Positions 40,626 to 50,469 are shown, numbered from the stretch's first letter. The stretch: DNA of 64,000 nt from Micavibrio aeruginosavorus (GCA_016432265.1 CP066681.1:1328342-1392341); one strand, 5' to 3'. Translations and numbers: made by a program. Notes: generated from the sequence alone by a model not told the origin.

Positions 40626-41866
40626 CCAATCTTGGCAGGGGCGGCCAATCGTCCCCCCATACCTATTCGTATCCCCAAACCCGTCAGGGGCGTCGCGCTT
40701 CTGACAAACTGGCGCTTGTCAAAAACAAGCCGTCGGGGCCTTACGTCTTCGAAGGCGACATTGATGGGCTGGTGGCTGAATTACAGCCGACCATTCCGCT
40801 CTATGTCATCCGCCCGGATATTCTGGCGCGGCAGGCGCAGGCCTTCGTGCAGGGGTTCTGCGGTACCACCATGTACGCGGTCAAGGTGAATCCTGACAAA
40901 CACGTGGTGCAGGCGCTATATAAGGCGGGCATCCGCGCGTTTGATGTGGCTTCGATCGAAGAGGTTCGTCTGGTGCGCCGCCTTGCGCCCAAGGGCGCGA
41001 TGTATTTCATGCACCCGGTCAAGGCGCGCGAGGCGATTGCCGAGGCTTATTTCATGCATGGCGTGCGTAATTTCGTACTCGACACGAAGGATGAGTTGCA
41101 CAAAATCCTGCAGGAAACGGCTTATGCCCCGGATCTGACGTTGATCGTGCGTCTTGCCGTCAAAGGCGAGGATGCGATCTTTGCGCTGTCCGATAAATTC
41201 GGCGCCGGCGTACAGGATGTGGCGGATCTTCTGGCAATGGCGCGACCTGTTGCGGCTAAAATCGGCGTGACCTTCCATGTCGGCTCCCAGTGCATGGATC
41301 CGGCAGCTTACCGCCGTGCCTTACAGATGGCACAGGAAGCCGTGCATCTAAGTGGTGTCAAGATAGACGTTGTCGATGTCGGCGGCGGTTTTCCGGTGTC
41401 TTACCCGGATATGGAGCCTGTCTCGCTGCAAACCTACTTCACCGAGATTGAACGCGCCCTGAACGCTTGCGGCTTTGCGGGCTGCGAGCACTTCTGCGAG
41501 CCGGGGCGGGCGCTGGTGGCCGAGGCAGGCTCTATGGTGGCGCGGGTTGAGTTGCGCAAGGGCAATATGCTTTACCTGAACGATGGCACCTATGGCGGCC
41601 TGTTCGACGCCGGGAAGCAGTTCAATTTCCGCTTCGGCACCCGCCGTGTCGGCAAAGAGCCGGGCGAAGGTGGCACAGCGTTCTGCTTCTCAGGCCCGAC
41701 TTGCGACTCGGTCGATATGATGAAGGGGCCATTCATGCTGCCCGATGATGTCAACGAGGGCGACTGGATCGAGATCAAGGGCATGGGTGCTTATAGTTAT
41801 AGTGTCCGTAGCAATTTCAACGGCTTTGGCCGCAGCGCCACCGTTTTTCTGAAGGAGACCAAGTAA
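40622..41866 (+). CDS. Type III PLP-dependent ornithine/lysine/arginine decarboxylase
   Basis: 414 aa, alanine-racemase-like barrel. The PLP Lys is in CGTTMYAVKVNPDKHVVQAL, GDPAPFLP-type phosphate contacts are replaced by VDVGGGFPVSYPDME, and the conserved EPGRALVAEAGSM, then GPTCDSVDMMKG (catalytic Cys in CDS-x-D) close the site. The family makes putrescine or cadaverine; ornithine is likeliest given the downstream ureohydrolase. The first 30 or so residues (basic, Gln/Pro-rich) exceed the core. Its start overlaps the leader ORF stop; the ureohydrolase GTG start is next to its stop. Confidence 0.9.
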   Translation: MTNLGRGGQSSPHTYSYPQTRQGRRASDKLALVKNKPSGPYVFEGDIDGLVAELQPTIPLYVIRPDILARQAQAFVQGFCGTTMYAVKVNPDKHVVQALYKAGIRAFDVASIEEVRLVRRLAPKGAMYFMHPVKAREAIAEAYFMHGVRNFVLDTKDELHKILQETAYAPDLTLIVRLAVKGEDAIFALSDKFGAGVQDVADLLAMARPVAAKIGVTFHVGSQCMDPAAYRRALQMAQEAVHLSGVKIDVVDVGGGFPVSYPDMEPVSLQTYFTEIERALNACGFAGCEHFCEPGRALVAEAGSMVARVELRKGNMLYLNDGTYGGLFDAGKQFNFRFGTRRVGKEPGEGGTAFCFSGPTCDSVDMMKGPFMLPDDVNEGDWIEIKGMGAYSYSVRSNFNGFGRSATVFLKETK

Positions 41867-42787
41867 GTGCAGGGCGTAAAGGCAAAACCGCAACCCGATT
41901 CCCGATTCATGACCCCCGGCATTGACGGGTTCGGCTTTCAGGGTCATCCGCATCCGTTTTCAGCGGAACAGGCCAGGGCGTGGGTCATCCCGTTCGGTTT
42001 TGAAAAAACCGTCAGTTATGGCGGCGGCACGCGCCGCGGGCCTGCCATGGCGATCCGTGCTTCGCACGAAGTCGAGATGTTTGACGAATATCTCTGGAGG
42101 GAGCCATTTTATGATTTTGGCGTCGCCACGTTTCATGAACCGGAAATCCCGCAGGATCATCAGGCGGCGCTCGATCTGCTGACCTCTTATGCTCAGGAAA
42201 CGGTTGACGCCGGGAAATTCCCGCTGATGATCGGCGGTGAGCACAGCCTGACGCCGGCTGTCATCAAGGTGATGGCGGCGAAGTACCCGAAACTGACGAT
42301 TCTGCAGTTTGACGCCCATGGCGATCTGCGCGATGAGTTCCGCGGCGACCGCTTATCGCATGCGAATGCCATGCGCCGCAGCCTTGATTACCCGAACGTC
42401 AATCTGGTGGCTGTGGGGATCCGCAGCATATCGATGGATGAAATACCGTTTTGGGAAGCAAACCAAAATCGCATCAAGACCTTTTTCGCCAAAGATAAGC
42501 GCTCATGGACGCCGCAGCAGATTGCGGACGCGGTGGGCACAGGGCCTGTTTACATCACATTCGACATCGATGCGTTCGATTCCAGTCTGATGCCAGCCAC
42601 AGGCACGCCGGAACCGGGAGGCCTGTTCTGGGATGAGGCGCTGGATATCCTGCAGGCCGTGACAGCCAAAGCGCAGATCGTCGGCGCCGATGTCGTGGAA
42701 CTGGCGCCGCATGACGCGCATCACGCCTGCGACTACATCACGGCCAAGCTGATTTATAAGATACTGACGATGAGTTTGTGCAAGTAG
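41867..42787 (+). CDS. speB: Agmatinase/arginase family ureohydrolase
   Basis: 306 aa. The Mn2+ ligands are visible in MIGGEHSLTPAVI, QFDAHGDLRDEF and ITFDIDAFDSS (Asp/His motifs), and the fold order is normal. Agmatinase turns agmatine into putrescine and urea; arginase or a related guanidino acid hydrolase cannot be excluded. GTG 41867 abuts the decarboxylase TAA (41864-41866), so the two are one operon for polyamine synthesis. The last codon group ends close to the convergent hmgA. Confidence 0.88.
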   Translation: MQGVKAKPQPDSRFMTPGIDGFGFQGHPHPFSAEQARAWVIPFGFEKTVSYGGGTRRGPAMAIRASHEVEMFDEYLWREPFYDFGVATFHEPEIPQDHQAALDLLTSYAQETVDAGKFPLMIGGEHSLTPAVIKVMAAKYPKLTILQFDAHGDLRDEFRGDRLSHANAMRRSLDYPNVNLVAVGIRSISMDEIPFWEANQNRIKTFFAKDKRSWTPQQIADAVGTGPVYITFDIDAFDSSLMPATGTPEPGGLFWDEALDILQAVTAKAQIVGADVVELAPHDAHHACDYITAKLIYKILTMSLCK

Positions 42788-42791
42788 AAGG

Positions 42792-44090
42792 TCAGCGCGA
42801 GAACAGCTTTTTAATCCCCTGCCAGGCGATGTAATAATCCTTTTGCAGTGTCTTGGCCTTCAGCGCCTGTTGTGTGGGGCGGAAGATGTAGCGGCTTTCA
42901 AACATGAAGGCCATCGTGCGGTCGAGCTTCTGGGGTTTCAGGTCGGCGCTCATCGCTTTTTCCACCACGGCGGCATCGGGGCCGTGGCCCGACATGCAGT
43001 TGTGGATGGAATAACCGCCGGGCGCGAACGTGCCGCCCGCTTCGCCTTCCTTGCCGTCATAAACGCCCGTAATCAGGCCCATGAATTCGCACATGATATT
43101 GCGGTGAAACCAGGGCGGGCGGAATGTGTTTTCCGCCACCATCCAACGCGGCGGGAAAATCACGAAATCGAGATTGGCGGTGCCGTGTGGATGGCTGGGC
43201 GAAGTCAGCACTGTATAAATCGATGGGTCGGGGTGATCGAAGCTTACGGTGTTGATGGTGTTGAAATTGGCGAGATCGTATTTATACGGGGCGTAGTTGC
43301 CGTGCCATCCAACGACGCAGAGCGGGGAATGGTCGTATTCGCCGCGCCAGAGTTTGCCGCCGAATTTGGCGACGACTTCATGCGGGCCGCTTTCGTCTTC
43401 ATAGGCAGCCGTCGGGTAGAGGAAATCGCGCGGATTGGCAAGGCCATTTGCGCCGATGGGCCCAAGGTCGGGCAGGGTTAGGGGCTGTCCGTAATTCTCG
43501 CAGACGTAACCGCGTGCCTTGCCGTCGGGTAAAAGTACGGAGAATTTGATGCCGCGTGGAACAACCGCGATCTCTCCTGGTTTCAGGTCGATGCGCCCAA
43601 GCTCTGTGCGCAGCGTCAGGTTGCCTTCCTGCGGTACGATCAGCAATTCACCGTCGGCGCAATAGAAATAACGTCTTTCCATGCTGGCGGTGGCCGCATA
43701 AACATGCACGGCCAAGCCCGTCCACGCGAAGCTATCGCCATTGCCGGCCACGGTCACGAGCGCATCGATGAAGTCGGTAGGTTCGACCGGATAGACAGGC
43801 GGATCCCAGCGCATCTGGTTTGGCGATGTATCGGCTTCGCTAAACGGTGTGCCGAGAAGTGCCGTGTGCTTATACGCTTCATAGGGCTTATGCCGCACGG
43901 ACGGATGGATGCGGTATGTCCATGTACGCTGATTGGTGGCGCGTGGCGCGGTGAAGGGGCTGCCCGTGATCTGTTCGACGTACAGGCCGTGCGCGGGTTT
44001 TTGCGGGCTGTTTTGCCCCTGCGGTAAAGTGCCTGCCAGCGCCTCGGTGGCGAATTCGTTCCCGAAACCGGACATATAGGCTGCGCTCAT
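42792..44090 (-). CDS. hmgA: Homogentisate 1,2-dioxygenase
   Basis: 432 aa, normal. [20 protein letters not shown] is the N-terminal signature; [32 protein letters not shown] and [14 protein letters not shown] carry the iron ligands (His in WFHRN, Glu in CEFMG) and [15 protein letters not shown] the last His. It opens the aromatic ring of homogentisate in tyrosine degradation. fahA/maiA genes are not in the window. It is convergent with the ureohydrolase and followed by an intergenic gap of 60 bases before the exchanger gene on the same strand. Confidence 0.96.
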   Translation of the reverse strand: MSAAYMSGFGNEFATEALAGTLPQGQNSPQKPAHGLYVEQITGSPFTAPRATNQRTWTYRIHPSVRHKPYEAYKHTALLGTPFSEADTSPNQMRWDPPVYPVEPTDFIDALVTVAGNGDSFAWTGLAVHVYAATASMERRYFYCADGELLIVPQEGNLTLRTELGRIDLKPGEIAVVPRGIKFSVLLPDGKARGYVCENYGQPLTLPDLGPIGANGLANPRDFLYPTAAYEDESGPHEVVAKFGGKLWRGEYDHSPLCVVGWHGNYAPYKYDLANFNTINTVSFDHPDPSIYTVLTSPSHPHGTANLDFVIFPPRWMVAENTFRPPWFHRNIMCEFMGLITGVYDGKEGEAGGTFAPGGYSIHNCMSGHGPDAAVVEKAMSADLKPQKLDRTMAFMFESRYIFRPTQQALKAKTLQKDYYIAWQGIKKLFSR

Positions 44091-44153
44091 GATGGTCTTC
44101 CTTCCTGTTGGCGAAAGAATACTGGAACGGGCGGGGAAATCAAATCCGTCAAA

Positions 44154-45521
44154 TTAAACCGGGGTTATGACGTTCGGGCGCGTCTTTTCCGGAATAGCGG
44201 GAGCCTCGTTTTGTGCGGTGCCGAGGTAAAGCGATCCGGCGAGATAGGCGCTATAGAGGCTCAGCGCGGCATAGCCATGCCATCGTTTCAGCGCCCCCTT
44301 GGTGGCGAGCAGCGTGGCCGTGGCCAACCCGGCGCCTGTGCCGAGCGCAGTCAGGTTCAAAAGGCCCATCGGCGTCGTCGGTTGCAGGGCTTCAGGCACA
44401 GGGGCGCCTGTGGCGGCCAGTACGCCGCCCACGGCAAGAAGATTTAAAACGCTGCAGCCGATGATATTGCCGACAGCCATATCGGTCTTGCCTTTGAGGG
44501 CGGCCTTTACGTTGATGGCGAATTCCGGTGCCGCCGTGCCGAGCGCGAGTGCGAGAGCGCCGACCATGACTTCGGGCGCTCCCAGATTTTGCGCGACGGT
44601 GGATGCGCCCTCGACAGCGGTGTGCGCGGTATAGATCACGCTACCCATGCCGCCCGCGGCCAGAAGCACGTTGATGCCGCCGCTGCGTTCCTTGTGGTCG
44701 TGGCCGCAATCGCCATCATCGCCGCCGTGATGATGGTGGTGATGAACTTCGGCCAGTGCCGGTTTGCCGAGCGCCAGCGCGTCGCGCCTGTTGAGTTTGT
44801 AATTGGTGATGAGATAGGCAACAGCCGCGGCAGCCATGCCGTAACCCAGCCCCTCGACCAGACGGCCTGTGGCCAGTTGTGTGCCGAACGCAGTCGTCGC
44901 GCCTGCCAGCGCGGCCACATTGAATTTCCACGCCGTGCCTTGCGGTTTTTTCACGCCCGCCACGGCAGCCACGGTGCCAAGGATCATCAGGATATGAGCG
45001 ATGTTGGAACCGACGATATTGCCCATGCTGACGGCGTGTTGACCGCTGAGGATCGATTTCATTGCGACGGCGAATTCCGGCACGGATTCCATCAGCGCCA
45101 GCCCCAGACCGAGGCCGACCGCCGGGATTTTCAGTTTCTTGCCGAGTGACTCGACGCTGTCGATCACGGTTTCACAGGCCTGTGGCAGCAACCACAGGGA
45201 AGCCGCCATCGCGAGTCCTGCCCCGAGTGTTGTCGCGAGCGCCGGGGCGGTCAGGGCCGTGGTCGCCAGCAGGGCCGTGGTGCCACCCAGAACGACGGCG
45301 GTTCGGTTCCCGGCCAATCGCTGAAACATCCCGCGCAAGCCCTTGGCCGGGAGCGGATGATCATGGTGATCTTCATGGTTGTGGTCATGATGATGGTCGT
45401 GCCCGCAGCATGACTCGTGACCGTGGCTGTGATCGTGAGGGTTCAGGGGGCGCAGCCTTTTGTAGCGGCCTTGCGCATCGTCCTCGGGGTTATCCGGCGG
45501 CTTGATCGGGGTAAACTTCAT
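44154..45521 (-). CDS. CaCA-superfamily cation exchanger with His-rich termini and loop
   Basis: 455 aa. The N-terminal 55 residues contain HDHSHGHESCCGHDHHHD and more His. Two alpha-repeats of the Ca2+/cation antiporter family are visible: GLALMESVPEFAVAMKSIL with MGNIVGSNIAHILM, and LALGTAAPEFAINVKAALKG with VGNIIGCSVLNLLA. A cytoplasmic or periplasmic loop between halves has HHHHHHGGDDGDCGHDHKE. The helices total about ten. His-rich loops are typical of Zn2+/Ni2+ transporters (CDF, ZIP), so the substrate may be a transition metal rather than Ca2+. Substrate is inference. Confidence 0.85.
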   Translation of the reverse strand: MKFTPIKPPDNPEDDAQGRYKRLRPLNPHDHSHGHESCCGHDHHHDHNHEDHHDHPLPAKGLRGMFQRLAGNRTAVVLGGTTALLATTALTAPALATTLGAGLAMAASLWLLPQACETVIDSVESLGKKLKIPAVGLGLGLALMESVPEFAVAMKSILSGQHAVSMGNIVGSNIAHILMILGTVAAVAGVKKPQGTAWKFNVAALAGATTAFGTQLATGRLVEGLGYGMAAAAVAYLITNYKLNRRDALALGKPALAEVHHHHHHGGDDGDCGHDHKERSGGINVLLAAGGMGSVIYTAHTAVEGASTVAQNLGAPEVMVGALALALGTAAPEFAINVKAALKGKTDMAVGNIIGCSVLNLLAVGGVLAATGAPVPEALQPTTPMGLLNLTALGTGAGLATATLLATKGALKRWHGYAALSLYSAYLAGSLYLGTAQNEAPAIPEKTRPNVITPV

Positions 45522-45645
45522 AGTCCCTGCGTTTTTTATCGTGATTTTCCCGCAGATTATGGGGTTTGTCCCCCCGGCGCAAGGATTTTCTTGACATATT
45601 GCGGCAGCATGCCGGGCGGAGGCCGAGAGCCCCCCGCCGGACGGG

Positions 45646-46674
45646 CTATTCCCAGTCCATTACCACTTTGCCGCACTGGCCGGATTTCATCGCCTCGAAG
45701 CCCTCGATGTAGTCGTCGATCTTGATGCGGTGGGTGATGACCGGTCGGATATCAAGGCCGGATTGAAGCATCGCGGTCATCTTGTACCATGTTTCGTACA
45801 TCTCGCGGCCATAGATGCCCTTGATGATCAGGCCTTTGAAGATGACCTGATTCCAGTCGATATCCATCTTGCCGCCGGGCGGAATGCCGAGCAGGGCGAT
45901 CTTGCCGCCGTTGCACATGGTGTTGATCATGCCGTTAAAAGCGCTTTCGATACCCGACATTTCAAGGCCGACATCAAACCCTTCCTTCATGCCCAGTTTG
46001 AGCATCACGTCTTTCAGGGTTTCTTCCGTGGCGTTCATCGCATAGGTCGCACCCATTTTCTTCGCCAGGTCGAGGCGGTAGGGGTTGACGTCGGTAACCA
46101 CCACATTGCGCGCGCCGACATGCTTGCAAATGGCTGCCGCCATGCAGCCGATGGGGCCGGCACCGGTAATGACGACATCCTCGCCCGTCAAGTCAAAAGA
46201 CAAAGCTGTATGCACGGCGTTGCCATAGGGGTCGAAGATCGCGGCCAGTTCATCGTCGATGTCATCGGGTATGGGGAAGACGTTATCGACGGGCAGGCAG
46301 AGATATTCGGCGAAGCTGCCGGGGCGGTTGACGCCGACACCCTTGGTATTGGGGCAAAGGTGGCGGCGGCCCGCGCGACAGTTGCGGCAGTGGCCGCAGA
46401 CAATGTGACCTTCGCCCGACACGCGCTGGCCGATTTTCAGGTGTTTGATTTCGCTGCCCAGTTCGGCGATGACGCCGACATACTCATGCCCCACGACCAT
46501 CGGCACCGGAATGGTGTTTTGCGCCCACGCATCCCATTTATAGATGTGCAAGTCGGTGCCGCAGATGGCGGATTTCTTGATCTTGATTTTCACGTCGTTC
46601 GGGCCGATGGCGGGCACAGGATTGTCCTGCATCCAGATTCCGGGCTCCGATTTGATCTTGGCGAGTGACTTCAT
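45646..46674 (-). CDS. tdh: L-threonine 3-dehydrogenase
   Basis: 342 aa zinc-containing medium-chain dehydrogenase from ATG 46674, with GGAGAAGAG upstream. Catalytic Zn site: [14 protein letters not shown]; structural Zn: [15 protein letters not shown]; the Rossmann [14 protein letters not shown]. It oxidises threonine to 2-amino-3-ketobutyrate, which Kbl then cleaves to glycine and acetyl-CoA. In most genomes kbl and tdh are one operon; here kbl is on the same strand but 2.5 kb upstream, with accessory genes between. Confidence 0.95.
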   Translation of the reverse strand: MKSLAKIKSEPGIWMQDNPVPAIGPNDVKIKIKKSAICGTDLHIYKWDAWAQNTIPVPMVVGHEYVGVIAELGSEIKHLKIGQRVSGEGHIVCGHCRNCRAGRRHLCPNTKGVGVNRPGSFAEYLCLPVDNVFPIPDDIDDELAAIFDPYGNAVHTALSFDLTGEDVVITGAGPIGCMAAAICKHVGARNVVVTDVNPYRLDLAKKMGATYAMNATEETLKDVMLKLGMKEGFDVGLEMSGIESAFNGMINTMCNGGKIALLGIPPGGKMDIDWNQVIFKGLIIKGIYGREMYETWYKMTAMLQSGLDIRPVITHRIKIDDYIEGFEAMKSGQCGKVVMDWE

Positions 46675-46693
46675 GCTTCTCTCTTCTCCATCG

Positions 46694-47098
46694 TCACCCG
46701 GTGGCGGCCGGGGGCCATTCATTATACTGGCCTGTCTGTTGTATGGATTCCCGCCCGAGCGGGAAGGGCAGCGGTAAAATTAGGCGAATTGCCGGGGTTA
46801 GTAAATCTTTTCCGGTTATCAGTTTGTTCGCCGGTTTTGATGTTTTTTTAATCTGGCGTTGAAGCCGCAGCAAGAGACGCACCTGCTTGAGAAATTCTTT
46901 CTGCCGCCGCAAATATTGCACCGCCGCACGGCGCTCGGCAAGAACGGCGGCGCTACGCTGGCCATGCTTAAGGGCGTTCATTTTTACGATATTTTTTCCG
47001 CTCCAGGTTTGGGGGCCGGTCGATTTTTCCCAAGGTTTACTGGCGTGGATGCGTTCGGCGGCGGCGGCGCGTTGTGCGGATGTCCATGTGCGGGCCAT
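46694..47098 (-). CDS. Hypothetical basic protein (STGPQT/NALKHG motif family), 134 aa
   Basis: ATG 47098 has AAGGAGG at ideal distance. The segment [20 protein letters not shown] then [20 protein letters not shown] is a recognisable motif family (STGPKT-x-GK...NALKHG) of small basic proteins that occur in many Proteobacteria and often near mobile DNA. The rest is Arg/Lys/Leu-rich ([20 protein letters not shown]). DNA or RNA binding is plausible but unproven. It lies inside the region that separates tdh from kbl. Confidence 0.6.
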   Translation of the reverse strand: MARTWTSAQRAAAAERIHASKPWEKSTGPQTWSGKNIVKMNALKHGQRSAAVLAERRAAVQYLRRQKEFLKQVRLLLRLQRQIKKTSKPANKLITGKDLLTPAIRLILPLPFPLGRESIQQTGQYNEWPPAATG

Positions 47099-47241
47099 TT
47101 TTGACCTCCTTGATTTTAAGGAGAATGATAGGAATAAAATCCTTTGATTGTCAAGCGTGGTCGTTGATGTAACAATATTAATTGACATAACTATATAGAT
47201 AGCTGTAGGGTGCGGGATATCTGAAATTTAGGAGATATCTG

Positions 47242-47559
47242 ATGAAAAAATACGCCGCTTTGTGCCTGTCCGCTTTTGCTGTCGCGGGGGCTGCCGTTTT
47301 GTCGGGGTGCTCGGATGCGTCAAGGGCTGCCTTTAATAATCTTGGCGAACCTGCGAAAGTGAAAGTCTATTCCGGGGGAAAGCTGATTTATGAGGGCGTT
47401 TCCACAGGTAAGATCAAGAATGAGGAAAACTCCAACGGTTATTATTTTAACGATAAATGCATTCAGGGCGATAACAAGCTGGTTGAGGTGTCCGGGGATG
47501 TCGTTATTTCCCGTGACGATTTGAGCTGCCCTAAAAACAGAGAGTTTGCCCCGAACTGA
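47242..47559 (+). CDS. Small lipoprotein, 105 aa
   Basis: The AGGAG site is just upstream of ATG 47242. Lipobox VLSGC ends the signal peptide at residue about 23. The mature part has AKVKVYSGGKLIYEGVSTGK and two Cys (KCIQGD, LSCPKN) that could form a disulfide. No family recognised. It is opposite in direction to tdh and kbl and lies in the accessory region. Confidence 0.65.
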   Translation: MKKYAALCLSAFAVAGAAVLSGCSDASRAAFNNLGEPAKVKVYSGGKLIYEGVSTGKIKNEENSNGYYFNDKCIQGDNKLVEVSGDVVISRDDLSCPKNREFAPN

Positions 47560-47648
47560 TTTTTCAGGGATATCAGGAACAGTATGAAGCCTGTCCTTCG
47601 GGGGCGGGCTTTGTATTTTCTATGTTCTTTGCGTTTAAAAGTTTTAAC

Positions 47649-47807
47649 CGCGAAGGCGCGAAGAGGCAAAACTTTTCCCTGGCCCTTTGGTGTTTGTCAT
47701 CCTGAGCGAAGGCGAAGTATCTCATCTTGTTGTGCTGAAGACAGGATTTCTCGCGCGCGCCACGTTCGCCACGATACCGCACAAAACGCAGGGCGTTCTT
47801 GGCGGCG
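47649..47807. repeat. 159-bp direct repeat, copy 1
   Basis: Begins CGCGAAGGCGCGAAGAGGC and ends GGCGTTCTTGGCGGCG. Differs from copy 2 at three positions by my alignment. It contains TCATCCTGAGCGAAGG, a motif common in dispersed intergenic repeats of many bacteria, so the unit probably belongs to a wider repeat family. Non-coding in my view. Confidence 0.85.
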
Positions 47808-47853
47808 TAGATTTTCACCACAAAGTCCGAAGGGTATACCTAACCCATATCAG

Positions 47854-48123
47854 TTAAAGGTTTGACGGGCGCGGGGTGTTCTCCGGTTTGGATAGAGGGC
47901 AGAGGGAAACAGGCGCTTCGTCCTTCTTGCGATATTTGTTGACGGCTTTTTCGTAAGCGGCGCAGAGTTTGGCTTGCTGCTCGTCCGAGAGTTTTCCGGT
48001 CTTGATGGATTTTGCGGTCTGCCTGTCAAGATCGACGACGATATCCGAACCTGCAGGCGCGCCCGCGCCTACACCGATGGCTATGCCAATCACCAAGCCT
48101 ATCAAATAGTTGTCAGATCCCAT
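47854..48123 (-). CDS. Hypothetical small membrane protein, 89 aa
   Basis: MGSDNYLIGLVIGIAIGVGA is a hydrophobic N-terminal membrane segment, followed by DRQTAKSIKTGKLSDEQQAK and a Cys-containing tail (KLCAAYEKAVNKYR). No family known. It lies between the two repeat copies. Real coding status is likely because of the clean amphipathic organisation but no good ribosome-binding site is obvious (CTCCC-type GGGAGG at 48131-48135 is present). Confidence 0.5.
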   Translation of the reverse strand: MGSDNYLIGLVIGIAIGVGAGAPAGSDIVVDLDRQTAKSIKTGKLSDEQQAKLCAAYEKAVNKYRKKDEAPVSLCPLSKPENTPRPSNL

Positions 48124-48215
48124 GCTTGCCTCCCTGGTATGTTTGTATTGCTAGGCTCCGTGGCTGGAAAATGCAAGAAAAAGGGTTTGCTGGATTTAAA
48201 TAAGGGTTTTTGAAT

Positions 48216-48374
48216 CGCGAAGGCGCGAAGAGGCAAAACTTTTCCCCGGCCCTTTGGTGCTTGTCATCCTGAGCGAAGGCGAAGAATCTCATCTTGTTGT
48301 GCTGAAGACAGGATTTCTCGCGCGCGCCACGTTCGCCACGATACCGCACAAAACGCAGGGCGTTCTTGGCGGCG
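48216..48374. repeat. 159-bp direct repeat, copy 2
   Basis: Same 159 bases as copy 1 with three substitutions (CCC for CCT, TGC for TGT, AGA for AGT). The copies are in the same orientation, 409 bp apart between the end of one and the start of the next, and flank the 89-aa gene. Confidence 0.85.
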
Positions 48375-48531
48375 GGCTGGATGTAAAACAGAAACTGCTG
48401 GATATCGAGAAGCGGGATATTCCGATTAGTATTTTGCCTTAAAATCAAGAAAATATAATGTTTTTTACCATTATTTAAATAACTATTTGTATAGTTCTAG
48501 TCATAAGAAATTTATATCTATTAGGTGTAGT

Positions 48532-48942
48532 ATGACAAAATTTATTCATGGCTATATGAAAGATAATGAGGGCCGCGTGGGCGTAGTTATAGGGAGCTAT
48601 GATGAATCCCGTTTATCTTATACAGATGTCAGAATGAATGATTGTGAGTTCTCTTTTTTAAACGCGAGCTATCTCGACAATAAAAAAGAGCAAGGTAAGG
48701 GATGGCTTACAAAGAAAATGCCACCTCAAAAGGATCGGGACGAATATTGGTTATATCAACGTGCGCGTAATGAGGTTTTAGCCATTACATCAGATCCTGT
48801 TCGTTATGATCAGCTTCCAACCGATGTTGAAGCTGCTGAAAATGTGAGACTTTTGAAAGCTAAGAATGATATTGTTTGTAGGCGAGATGAAAGCAGGCCT
48901 CATTCCTTAGCTAGGGCGGCTCCTTCGATGAGGCCAGATTAA
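48532..48942 (+). CDS. Hypothetical protein, 136 aa, AT-rich coding
   Basis: Starts at ATG 48532 (MTKFIHGYMKDNEGRVGVVI); no signal peptide. The protein has mixed charge with SRLSYTDVRMNDCEFSFL and ends PHSLARAAPSMRPD. No family recognised. The coding sequence is visibly more AT-rich (codons such as ATT, TTA, GAA, AAT) than the flanking operons, suggesting recent acquisition. Confidence 0.55.
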   Translation: MTKFIHGYMKDNEGRVGVVIGSYDESRLSYTDVRMNDCEFSFLNASYLDNKKEQGKGWLTKKMPPQKDRDEYWLYQRARNEVLAITSDPVRYDQLPTDVEAAENVRLLKAKNDIVCRRDESRPHSLARAAPSMRPD

Positions 48943-48985
48943 TGATATGCTTTGCTGAATATCCCGATATTCATTCTGCCTGAAC

Positions 48986-49162
48986 CTATTCGGGTTTAAG
49001 TTTATTCACTCTTAACCTGCGCATATCAGTAGCAATCATTGTCGCACAGCCTGCTAGCGCCAGGCTAAACAATTCCCTGATCACGAAGGTCATTGCGTTT
49101 GCGTGTTTCATCAGCCCTGCGCCACAGAGGCCCATTGTTGCCGTTGCAAATCAGCTGCTCAT
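48986..49162 (-). CDS. Small membrane ORF with in-frame TGA at codon 4
   Basis: On the minus strand GAGGAA precedes ATG 49162, giving MSS then TGA (49151-49153) and then an open frame FATATMGLCGAGLMKHANAM that continues to a TAG at 48986-48988. Translation could start at ATG 49135 (MGLCGAGLMKHANAM...), giving 49 aa. The segment TFVIRELFSLALAGCATMIA looks like a membrane helix. Either a small membrane protein with a downstream start or a nonsense-mutated gene. Confidence 0.35.
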
Positions 49163-49206
49163 AAGAAATTTCCTCAGGCGTTAATGTTCGGCGTCGTCCA
49201 TAATGA

Positions 49207-50406
49207 TTATGCGGCTTTCTTCAAAATCCCCAGTTCTTTACCCACTTCAATAAATGCAGCGATGGCTTTATCCAGATGCTCTTTTGTGTGGGCGGCGGAC
49301 ATCTGCGTGCGGATGCGGGCTTTGCCTTGCGGGACGACGGGGAAGGAGAAGCCAACGACATAGACGCCGCGTTTGAGCATTTCATCAGCAAAGCGTGAGG
49401 CGAGGGCGGCATCGTAGATCATCACCGGGATAATCGGGTGATCGCCGGGCAGAAGGTCGAAGCCTGCCGCTGTCATTTTCTCACGGAAGTACGTGGCGTT
49501 ATCGCGAAGGCGCTTTCTAAGCCCGTCGCCGTTTTCCAGCAGGTCAAGGACTTTGAGTGATGTGGCGGTGATGACGGGCGCAAGTGTGTTAGAAAACAGG
49601 TAGGGGCGCGAGCGCTGGCGCAGCCATTCGATCACCTGTTTCGGGCCGGAGGTGTAGCCGCCCGAAGCGCCGCCCAAAGCTTTGCCGAGCGTGCCGGTGA
49701 TAATATCGACGCGGCCCATGACGTTGCAATATTCGTGCGTGCCGCGGCCTTTATCGCCGATGAAGCCGACAGCGTGGCTGTCGTCCACCATCACCATCGC
49801 GTCGTATTTTTCAGCGAGATCGCAAACGCGCTGCAGGTTGGCGATGTAGCCGTCCATCGAGAAGACGCCGTCGGTCGCGATCAGGCGGTGACGCTGGGCT
49901 TGCGCGCTTTTAAGGTGCGCTTCCAGTTCATTCATGTCGTTGTTGGCGTAACGGTAGCGCTGCGCCTTGCACAAACGGATGCCGTCGATGATGCTGGCGT
50001 GGTTCAAGGCATCGGAGATAATGGCGTCTTCTTCGCCCAGCAGTGTTTCGAACAGGCCGCCATTGGCATCGAAGCAGGAGGAATAGAGTATCGTATCCTC
50101 CATTCCCAAAAACTCGCTGATGCGCTTTTCAAGTTGTTTGTGGATGTCCTGCGTGCCGCAGATGAAACGCACCGAGGCCATGCCGTAGCCGTGTTCTTCA
50201 AGCGCCTTTTTTCCCGCCGCGATCAGGTCGGGATTGTCGGCCAGGCCCAGATAGTTGTTGGCGCAAAAATTCAATACATGAGCGCCGCCCGCGACGGTGA
50301 TATCGGCCGATTGCATCGAGGTGATGATGCGTTCTTTTTTGTAGAGTCCGCCCGCGCGGACTTTTTCTATTTCGGATTCCAGATGGGGGAGCAGCGCTGT
50401 TTTCAT
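49207..50406 (-). CDS. kbl: 2-amino-3-ketobutyrate CoA ligase
   Basis: 399 aa PLP-dependent alpha-oxoamine synthase family; from ATG 50406, which has AGAGG at 50417-50421, since longer starts add non-conserved residues. [44 protein letters not shown] and [17 protein letters not shown] (PLP Lys in TLGKALGG) are visible. It cleaves 2-amino-3-ketobutyrate with CoA to glycine and acetyl-CoA. It is on the same strand as tdh but separated from it. Confidence 0.96.
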   Translation of the reverse strand: MKTALLPHLESEIEKVRAGGLYKKERIITSMQSADITVAGGAHVLNFCANNYLGLADNPDLIAAGKKALEEHGYGMASVRFICGTQDIHKQLEKRISEFLGMEDTILYSSCFDANGGLFETLLGEEDAIISDALNHASIIDGIRLCKAQRYRYANNDMNELEAHLKSAQAQRHRLIATDGVFSMDGYIANLQRVCDLAEKYDAMVMVDDSHAVGFIGDKGRGTHEYCNVMGRVDIITGTLGKALGGASGGYTSGPKQVIEWLRQRSRPYLFSNTLAPVITATSLKVLDLLENGDGLRKRLRDNATYFREKMTAAGFDLLPGDHPIIPVMIYDAALASRFADEMLKRGVYVVGFSFPVVPQGKARIRTQMSAAHTKEHLDKAIAAFIEVGKELGILKKAA

Positions 50407-50469
50407 GTTTTTCACCTCTGCCGGGGAGGATAGCACCGGGTTTTTTCCCGTCAAACCCTTTGAAAGGGG

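Noticed and set aside
47584-47865. Proteins translated from the 159-bp repeats
   Set aside because: Frames over the repeat give the well-known spurious CHPERSEG/FAQDDK-type peptides; no conserved coding.
48986-49162. TGA at codon 4 as selenocysteine
   Set aside because: No SECIS-like structure was recognised and the context is not a known selenoprotein.
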